A program made the translations under genes and the position numbers. A DNA stretch of 18,145 nt, taken from assembly GCA_937871635.1 (NCBI GenBank), contig CALMNS010000353.1:1-18145 (forward strand). The letters are read 5' to 3'. Numbering within the stretch: the stretch's first letter is position 1; every line of letters begins with the position of its first letter. Shown here in pieces: positions 13,757 to 18,145 of the stretch. This DNA is from an uncultured Solirubrobacter sp. (lineage in GTDB: Bacteria; Actinomycetota; Thermoleophilia; Solirubrobacterales; Solirubrobacteraceae). The notes below the pieces were generated by a model. The model ran no database searches, was not told the DNA's origin, and saw only the letters and a program-made list of their open reading frames with translations.

Positions 13757-14110
13757 CGCGTCATCGGGTTCGCGGCTCCGCGCGGCCCTTCCGGCTCGAA
13801 GCGAGCGGGGGAGTCAATGATCACCGCGAACGTCTTCGTGCGCACAGCCCGTGGCTCCCGACGCGGGGCGAGGCGCCCGCCTTCGCGGCCACGGTCTAGC
13901 CGGAACGGTCGGCGACCTCGTCCACGAAGGAGACCTCGTAACCGAATCCCCGGTCGTCAGCTCATGCCGGAGCCCGGCGCGGCGTTGGCGCAGGGACCGC
14001 CTGACGCGTAGCATCGTCCCTTGACGGGTTTCGGGGCGCGGACGCGGTGATCGTCACACCACCGCGTCCCCGGCCGGTCTGCCGTATGCCGGCGTCTGAA
14101 CGGAGCGATC
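13757..14110. other. Intergenic region, no gene seen
   Basis: Apart from the inverted repeat near the downstream hydrolase, I find no supported gene in these 354 bases. Open frames here are short, lack family features and look like chance GC-rich frames or eroded coding sequence. Confidence 0.5.
14040..14069. repeat. 10-bp inverted repeat upstream of hydrolase 2
   Basis: GGACGCGGTG and CACCGCGTCC are perfect inverted arms of 10 bp separated by 10 bases, ending 41 bases before the ATG at 14111. The position suits an operator or a leader hairpin of the hydrolase gene. It differs in sequence from the AT-rich GntR palindromes. Confidence 0.5.
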
Positions 14111-14998
14111 ATGACCAACGCATCGACGATCACGGTGCCCCACCTCGGCACCTCGACCATCGGCTACCAGCTCGGCAAGGCCTACGACGCCTCGCTCCCC
14201 ACGCTGGTCATGGTCAACTCGTTCACCACCTCCGTCGAGCAGTACCGGCCTCAGTTCGCAGACGACAAGCTCACCGGCACCGTCAACCTGCTCGCGATCG
14301 AGCCGTACGGCCACGGCCAGACCCGCGCCTCGTACGAGCAGTTCACCTACTGGGACTCGGCGATCGCCAACCTGCAGGTCCTCGACGCGCTCGACATTCC
14401 CGAGGCCTTCGTCCTCGGTACCTCGCAAGGCGGATGGATCGCGGCCCGCATGGCGATCCTCGCCCCCGGCACCGTGAAGGGCCTCATCCCGCTCGGCACC
14501 TCGATGGACTTCGAGAGCCAGCGCAGCCGAGACCTCGGGTGCTGGGACGGCATCGAGTTCTGCACCCCGGCCATCGACGCACTCGCCGAACCCGTCGGTG
14601 ACGACTGGGTGATCCCCACCGAGCTCGTCGACGCCGTCCTCAAAGAGGGCCTGGGCGAGGACATCCCACCCGAGGAGCGTGCCTTCTGGCATGGCACCTA
14701 CCAGCGGAACTACACCGGCGATGCGGGGCGCAAGCGTGTCCGGATCAGCTCCATCAACCTGCGTGACCGCGACGGCTTGCGCGGCCGACTCGACGGCGTG
14801 CGATGCCCGGTCCTGCGGCTGCACGGCACCGAAGACCCGGTCTACTCCGTCGTCAATGCCGAGGATGAGACGAAGCTCTTCGTCAACAGCGCCGGCGTTG
14901 AGCTTCGTGTCGTCGAGGGCGGCCAGCATTTCCTGAGCGCCTCGAACCCGGATGACGTCAATCCGGCGACGGCCGAGTTCATCAACCGCTGGAAGTAG
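14111..14998 (+). CDS. Alpha/beta hydrolase (single-domain, esterase/lactonase type)
   Basis: This 295-residue serine hydrolase has the classical fold. An early strand and loop (TLVMVNSFTTSVEQYRPQF) carry the oxyanion region, and the sharp nucleophile turn GTSQGG holds S105. A lid region spans about residues 130-215. D242 (HGTEDPVYSV) and H273 (GGQHFLS) complete the triad. Starting at the ATG at 14111 agrees with a GGAG about six bases upstream. It stands alone: debris lies on both sides, and the next gene downstream belongs to another unit. The general type covers esterases, 3-oxoadipate enol-lactonase-like enzymes and C-C hydrolases. The sequence does not decide among them. It shares no close similarity with the 389-residue hydrolase apart from the fold motifs. 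Confidence 0.88.
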   Translation: MTNASTITVPHLGTSTIGYQLGKAYDASLPTLVMVNSFTTSVEQYRPQFADDKLTGTVNLLAIEPYGHGQTRASYEQFTYWDSAIANLQVLDALDIPEAFVLGTSQGGWIAARMAILAPGTVKGLIPLGTSMDFESQRSRDLGCWDGIEFCTPAIDALAEPVGDDWVIPTELVDAVLKEGLGEDIPPEERAFWHGTYQRNYTGDAGRKRVRISSINLRDRDGLRGRLDGVRCPVLRLHGTEDPVYSVVNAEDETKLFVNSAGVELRVVEGGQHFLSASNPDDVNPATAEFINRWK

Positions 14999-15041
14999 CG
15001 ACGCGACAAGGGCAGGTCGGCGTGCGATCTCCACCGTCGAT

Positions 15042-15060
15042 CTGAGCCGCAGCAGCTCAG
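15042..15060. terminator. Small hairpin after hydrolase 2
   Basis: CTGAGC and GCTCAG pair as a 6-bp stem with a 7-base loop, 43 bases after the hydrolase stop. It overlaps the end of the RidA remnant and lacks a T-tract, so its role as terminator is uncertain. Confidence 0.25.
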
Positions 15061-15190
15061 CGGGCGATCGCCGCGCCCGGCGGGCAGACGGCGATCGCCT
15101 CGATCTCGATCAGCAGGCCGGGTCGGCCGAGGGCCGCACCTCGAGGAGCAAGTCGGGAGCGGGGCGCTGCACCCCGCTCGTCGAGATCCG
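15057..15190 (-). pseudogene. 3' remnant of a RidA (YjgF/YER057c/UK114) family gene, frameshifted
   Basis: Read on the minus strand, one frame gives RPAPDLLLEVRPSADP and then stops (TGA at 15112-15110). A neighbouring frame gives GRPGLLIEIEAIAVCPPG and ends at 15057. Put together with one frameshift near 15113-15130 they resemble the last 40 or so residues of RidA-type enamine/imine deaminases, whose C-terminus reads TxVEVxxLAxPxxLVEIEAIAV. No upstream RidA core is present. The part up to 15254 is open but not family-like. I infer a decayed tail. RidA genes often accompany amino-compound catabolic operons. Confidence 0.5.
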
Positions 15191-15272
15191 CGCGAGGCAC
15201 CGCCTTCCCTCCCTCGTCCTTCGAGATGACGTGCATTTGTGTTATCTCGCTCATAGCGTTAGTCTGTGGCAC

Positions 15273-15785
15273 GTGCCGACGGACGCTGAGCTCACCTTCG
15301 CCGACCACATGGGGCGCTTCTACGCCCGCCGGTTCGCCTTCCCGCCGATGGTGGGGCGGCTGATCGGCTATCTGGCGGTCTGCGACCCGCCGGAGCAGAG
15401 CATCGGCGAACTGGCCGAGGCGCTGCTGGCCAGTCGCAGCGCGATCACCAACGCCGTCAAGTCCCTGGAGACCATGCGCCTGATCCGCCGGATGCGCGTG
15501 GCGGGCGAGCGGATGGATCGCGTGCGCCTCGACCTGACCTCGCCGCAGGCGCTGGGACTGGACACCACCGAGTACGAGGAGATGAGCGAACTGGTACGCG
15601 AGGGCCTGGAAGTCGTGCGCGATGGGCCCGCGGAGCGGCGGGCGCTGCTGCTCGAGTGGTCGGCGTTCACGGACTTCGTCCTCGAGCAGGTCAGCCGGAT
15701 GCAGCAGGAGTGGCTCGAGCGCCGGGCCGCGCTGGTCGCCGCGGAGAAGCTGCCAGAGCAGCCGGGCCACGGGGGCCGGGCATGA
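15273..15785 (+). CDS. GbsR/MarR-family transcriptional regulator
   Basis: This 170-residue winged-helix regulator heads an exporter operon and probably represses it. The N-terminal ADHMGRFYARRFAFPPMVGRLIGYLAVCDPPEQS segment is typical of the GbsR-like branch of MarR proteins. The HTH follows at about residues 50-95 (IGELAEALLASRSAITNAVKSLE, then the wing with GERMDRVRLD). The C-terminal half is helical (LLLEWSAFTDFVLEQVSRMQ) and likely forms the dimer. The start is the GTG at 15273. The frame is open back to 14952, but that part overlaps hydrolase 2 and is not coding. No clear Shine-Dalgarno stands before it. Its stop overlaps the ATPase start as ATGA. The ligand is probably a drug or lipid handled by the exporter, by analogy only. 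Confidence 0.85.
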   Translation: MPTDAELTFADHMGRFYARRFAFPPMVGRLIGYLAVCDPPEQSIGELAEALLASRSAITNAVKSLETMRLIRRMRVAGERMDRVRLDLTSPQALGLDTTEYEEMSELVREGLEVVRDGPAERRALLLEWSAFTDFVLEQVSRMQQEWLERRAALVAAEKLPEQPGHGGRA

Positions 15786-16738
15786 GCGGCCCGCGGGAGC
15801 CGGCGATCGTGGCGACCGGCCTGTGCAAGTCGTTCGGCGAGACGATGGTGCTCGACGGCGTCGACGTGACGGTCGACGAGGGCGCGATCTTCGCGCTGCT
15901 GGGCCCGAACGGGGCCGGCAAGACGACGATCGTGCGGATCCTGACGACGCTGATCGAAGCCGACGCCGGCGACGTGCGCGTGGCCGGGAACGACCTGCGC
16001 AGCGACCCCGACGGCGTGCGCGCCGCGATCGGGGTCACGGGCCAGTTCTCCGCGCTGGACGACCTGCTAACCGGCGGGGAGAACCTGCAGCTGATGGCCG
16101 ACCTCAACCGGCTCAGCCGCGTCGCCGGGCGCCGGCGAGTGGCCGAGCTGCTGGAACGGTTCGACCTGGTCGACGCGGCGCGTCGGGCGGCGTCGACCTA
16201 CTCGGGCGGGATGCGCCGGCGGCTGGACCTGGCCATGACCCTGGTCGGCTCGCCGCAGGTGATCTTCCTCGACGAGCCGACCACGGGCCTGGACCCGCGC
16301 AGCCGCCGCACGATGTGGGACGCCATCCGCGAGCTGGCCGCCGGCGGCGTGACGATCCTCCTGACCACCCAGTACCTCGACGAGGCCGACGAGCTCGCCG
16401 ACCGGATCGCGGTCCTCGATCACGGCCGGATCGTCGCCGAGGGCACCGCGGACGAGCTCAAGCGCCGCATCCCGGGCGGTCACGTGCGGCTGCAGTTCCC
16501 GGAGCCGGACGCGCTGCGCTCGGCCGCCGGCCTGCTCGACGCCGCCTCCGCCGACGAGGAGCGGCTCGAGCTCCAGGTGCCCAGCGACGCCAGCGTCGCC
16601 TCGCTGCGGCGGCTGCTCGAGCAGCTCGACGCCGCCGACATCGAGGTCGCGCAGCTGTCCATCCACACCCCCGACCTCGACGACGTCTTCTTCGCCGTCA
16701 CCGGCCACCCGGCCGGCGAGGCGACCCCGGTGCCATGA
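15782..16738 (+). CDS. ABC exporter ATP-binding protein, DrrA family
   Basis: This 318-residue ATPase is of the daunorubicin-resistance DrrA type and powers a two-gene exporter. Walker A GPNGAGKT is at 41-48, the Q-loop is in GVTGQFSALDDLLTG, the signature YSGGM is at 140-144, Walker B VIFLDE is at 160-165, and the switch is in LTTQYLDEADELADRI. The C-terminal extension after residue 225 ends with DLDDVFFAVTGH, the regulatory tail found in DrrA-like ATPases. The start overlaps the regulator stop and the stop overlaps the permease start, both as ATGA, so the three genes form one coupled operon. Substrates of this group range from anthracyclines to lipids. None can be named here. Confidence 0.95.
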   Translation: MSGPREPAIVATGLCKSFGETMVLDGVDVTVDEGAIFALLGPNGAGKTTIVRILTTLIEADAGDVRVAGNDLRSDPDGVRAAIGVTGQFSALDDLLTGGENLQLMADLNRLSRVAGRRRVAELLERFDLVDAARRAASTYSGGMRRRLDLAMTLVGSPQVIFLDEPTTGLDPRSRRTMWDAIRELAAGGVTILLTTQYLDEADELADRIAVLDHGRIVAEGTADELKRRIPGGHVRLQFPEPDALRSAAGLLDAASADEERLELQVPSDASVASLRRLLEQLDAADIEVAQLSIHTPDLDDVFFAVTGHPAGEATPVP

Positions 16739-17538
16739 CGTCCCTCGCCGACACCCTCACCGATTCGCGCACGATGCTGCGCCGCAACCTGCGGCGCCTG
16801 CGGCGCTACCCCTCGATGACGCTGCAGCTGATCGGCATGCCGATCGTCTTCCTGCTGCTGTTCGTCTACGTCTTCGGCGGCCAGCTCAGCCAGGGCCTCA
16901 GCGGCGATCTGGCGGGCGGGCAGACCGGCCGCACGGCCTACCTCAACTACGTCACCCCCGGGATCCTGCTCATGACCGTCGCCGCGGCCGTCCTGGGCAC
17001 CGCGATCGTCGTCGCCATGGACATGACCGGCGGCATCGTCGACCGCTTCCGCACGATGGCCATCGCCCGTGCCGCCGTCCTCGGCGGCCACGTGCTCGCC
17101 ACCCTGATCCTGGTCGTGGTCAGCCTCGCGATCGTGCTCGCCGTCGCGATCGCGCTCGGCTTCCGACCCACCGCCGACCCCCTCCAGTGGCTCGCAGCGA
17201 TCGGCGTGCTCGCGCTGTTCAGCTTCGCGCTGATCTGGCTGGCCACCGCGCTGGGCCTCGCCGCCAAGAGCGTCGAGACCGCCAGCAACACCCCCACGTT
17301 CCTCACGCTCCTGCCGTTCCTGGGGAGCGGCTTCGTCCCCACCGACACCATGCCGACCGGGCTCGAGCAGTTCGCCCGCTACCAGCCCTTCACCCCGGTC
17401 ACCGAGACCGTGCGTGGCCTGCTGACCGGAACCCCGATCGGCAGCGACGCCATCCTCGCCGTCGCGTGGAGCATCGCGATCGCCGTCGCCGCCTATCTCT
17501 GGGCCATCCACCTCTACACCCACCGCCAACCACGCTGA
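16735..17538 (+). CDS. ABC-2 type exporter permease, DrrB family
   Basis: This is a 267-residue membrane partner of the DrrA-like ATPase. After a basic N-terminus (MLRRNLRRLRRYPSMTLQ) it has about six membrane segments: IGMPIVFLLLFVYVFGG near 33-49, VTPGILLMTVAAAVLGTAIVVAM near 73-95, two in the 118-165 range, one in FSFALIWLATALGL, and a last one near the C-terminus (AIAVAAYLWAIHLY). The conserved ABC-2 stretch with NTPTFLTLLPFLGSGFVPTDTMP and the following FARYQPFTPVTETVRGLL is typical of DrrB proteins. It starts in an ATGA overlap with the ATPase. The frame is open far upstream only as a shadow. Confidence 0.94.
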   Translation: MTSLADTLTDSRTMLRRNLRRLRRYPSMTLQLIGMPIVFLLLFVYVFGGQLSQGLSGDLAGGQTGRTAYLNYVTPGILLMTVAAAVLGTAIVVAMDMTGGIVDRFRTMAIARAAVLGGHVLATLILVVVSLAIVLAVAIALGFRPTADPLQWLAAIGVLALFSFALIWLATALGLAAKSVETASNTPTFLTLLPFLGSGFVPTDTMPTGLEQFARYQPFTPVTETVRGLLTGTPIGSDAILAVAWSIAIAVAAYLWAIHLYTHRQPR

Positions 17539-17542
17539 GCCA

Positions 17543-17561
17543 GGCAGGCCGCGGGCCTGCC
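17543..17561. terminator. Hairpin just after the DrrB stop
   Basis: GGCAGGCC and GGCCTGCC form a perfect 8-bp stem with a GCG loop, five bases after the stop codon. It lacks a T-tract, as is common for GC-rich actinobacterial terminators. It is the likely end of the exporter operon. Confidence 0.55.
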
Positions 17562-17651
17562 GTCCCCGCGACCGCGAGAGCGCCACCTCGGCGGGAGCCT
17601 GAGATCTCCGGCTCGCCGGGCCCGGCAGTCGAGCAGCGTGGCGTGAATCGA

Positions 17652-17694
17652 CCGAAAGCCGTGTCGCCCTCGAGCTGCGCCGCACGGCTTTCGG
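17652..17694. terminator. 12-bp inverted repeat, possible terminator
   Basis: CCGAAAGCCGTG and CACGGCTTTCGG are perfect 12-base arms with a 19-base loop. It lies 114 bases after the exporter stop and 59 bases before the next start. It could be a second terminator or an operator-like element for the downstream gene. Confidence 0.5.
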
Positions 17695-17752
17695 CTCGTT
17701 CACGGCCGCCGCCCCAGGTTGGACCGCATGCTCACCTCAGTCCTGCACCGTC

Positions 17753-18145
17753 ATGCTCGGCCCTGAAGCCGCGCTCGCCTACGGGATCATCGCCGCCATC
17801 CAAGGCCTGCTCGTCCTGCTGCCACGGGCGGACGCCGTGATCTGGAGACGGTTGTCCCCCTCCCCGGCGTGGGCGCTCGTCCTGCCGACGTCGCTGCTGT
17901 TCGGCACCTTCGTCGTCCTCGCCGTCCCGGCGACGGCGACGGGGCTCGCCGTGCTCGCCGGCGTCTCCACCCCGGTCCTCGCCATCGTCGCCGTCGTGGC
18001 GGTGACGCGGGGCCGGCGGGTTGCGTGGCTGGCGGGATTGCTCGGCCTCGCGCTGGGCACGCTGGCCCTCGGTGGCTGGGCGGGCAGCCTGGCCACCACG
18101 TCGCTCGCCGCCCTGGGAACCCTCGCCCTCGGCGCGGCGCTCGTC
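17753..18145 (+). CDS. Predicted integral membrane protein, unidentified, C-terminus cut by window edge
   Basis: From the ATG at 17753 the frame stays open for 131 codons to the last base. The translation is strongly hydrophobic, with about four membrane segments: YGIIAAIQGLLVLL, then WALVLPTSLLFGTFVVLAV, then GLAVLAGVSTPVLAIVAVVAV, and a long Gly/Ala/Leu segment after GRRVAW. A basic RGRR stretch separates the second and third pairs. I do not recognise a family. The start is uncertain, because no Shine-Dalgarno is visible and a nearby ATG at 17728 is out of frame. Codon third positions are GC-rich as expected for a real gene here. It follows the hairpins of the exporter operon, so it is probably a separate unit. 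Confidence 0.6.
   Translation, partial: MLGPEAALAYGIIAAIQGLLVLLPRADAVIWRRLSPSPAWALVLPTSLLFGTFVVLAVPATATGLAVLAGVSTPVLAIVAVVAVTRGRRVAWLAGLLGLALGTLALGGWAGSLATTSLAALGTLALGAALV

Noticed and set aside
13897..13962. Minus-strand fragment reading GFGYEVSFVDEVADRSG before a TAG, faintly like an isochorismatase-family strand
   Set aside because: It is too short, has a stop immediately upstream, and the resemblance rests on a few hydrophobic positions.
15191..15770. Upstream part of a minus-strand frame running opposite the GbsR gene (15057-15770)
   Set aside because: Only its last residues look RidA-like. The rest is the antisense of the regulator and was not called.
16480..17703. Minus-strand 407-codon frame
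   Set aside because: It is antisense to drrA/drrB, very Gly/Asp/Glu/Arg-rich and without recognisable domains.
1..18145. Search for tRNA, rRNA, CRISPR repeats, insertion sequences, integrases and known riboswitch leaders
   Set aside because: Nothing in the sequence supported any of these by eye. A covariance-model scan would be needed to exclude small structured RNAs.

Overview
The window is high-GC bacterial DNA. Genes are tightly packed and often overlap by 1-4 bases (ATGA, GTGA, TGATG junctions), and GTG/TTG starts are used. This suits an actinobacterium, possibly of the Solirubrobacter/Conexibacter (Thermoleophilia) type, but no marker gene here fixes the taxon. No rRNA, tRNA, CRISPR, transposase or integrase was seen.

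Region A (1-5382, minus strand) is a catabolic operon read right to left. It encodes a beta-keto acid cleavage enzyme (BKACE/DUF849), a 3-hydroxybutyrate-dehydrogenase-like SDR, an internally deleted alanine dehydrogenase pseudogene, and the A and B subunits of a hydantoinase/oxoprolinase-type ATP-dependent amidohydrolase. The B subunit runs off the left edge. Region B (5575-6258, plus) is a GntR/FadR (FCD) regulator. Region C (6255-11627, minus) is a complete peptide/opine-type ABC importer: lipoprotein binding protein, two permeases and a fused double ATPase. The regulator and the ATPase converge and share the tetranucleotide CTAG as both stop codons.

The two intergenic regions 5383-5574 and 11628-11772 carry near-identical 13-bp palindromes (ATTGTTAGACAAT type). 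One lies in the BKACE/regulator gap and two lie in the binding-protein/hydrolase gap. They overlap sigma70-like promoters, so importer and catabolic operon probably form one regulon under the local GntR protein. The inferred job is uptake of a substrate that may contain an amide or lactam, ATP-dependent ring or amide opening by HyuAB, oxidation of a beta-hydroxy acid by the SDR, and acetyl-CoA-dependent cleavage of the resulting beta-keto acid by BKACE. The substrate cannot be read from the sequence.

Region D (11773-15190) starts with an alpha/beta hydrolase resembling C-C hydrolases of the 2,6-dihydroxypseudooxynicotine hydrolase/FrsA group. It is followed by gene debris: a 59-residue N-terminal stub of a CurA-type reductase, an FCD domain without its DNA-binding half, and a frameshifted RidA tail. 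A second, intact alpha/beta hydrolase (14111-14998) sits among them.

Region E (15273-17538, plus) is a compact GbsR/MarR regulator plus DrrA/DrrB-type exporter operon, closed by hairpins. Region F (17753-end) is the start of an unidentified membrane protein cut by the right edge.
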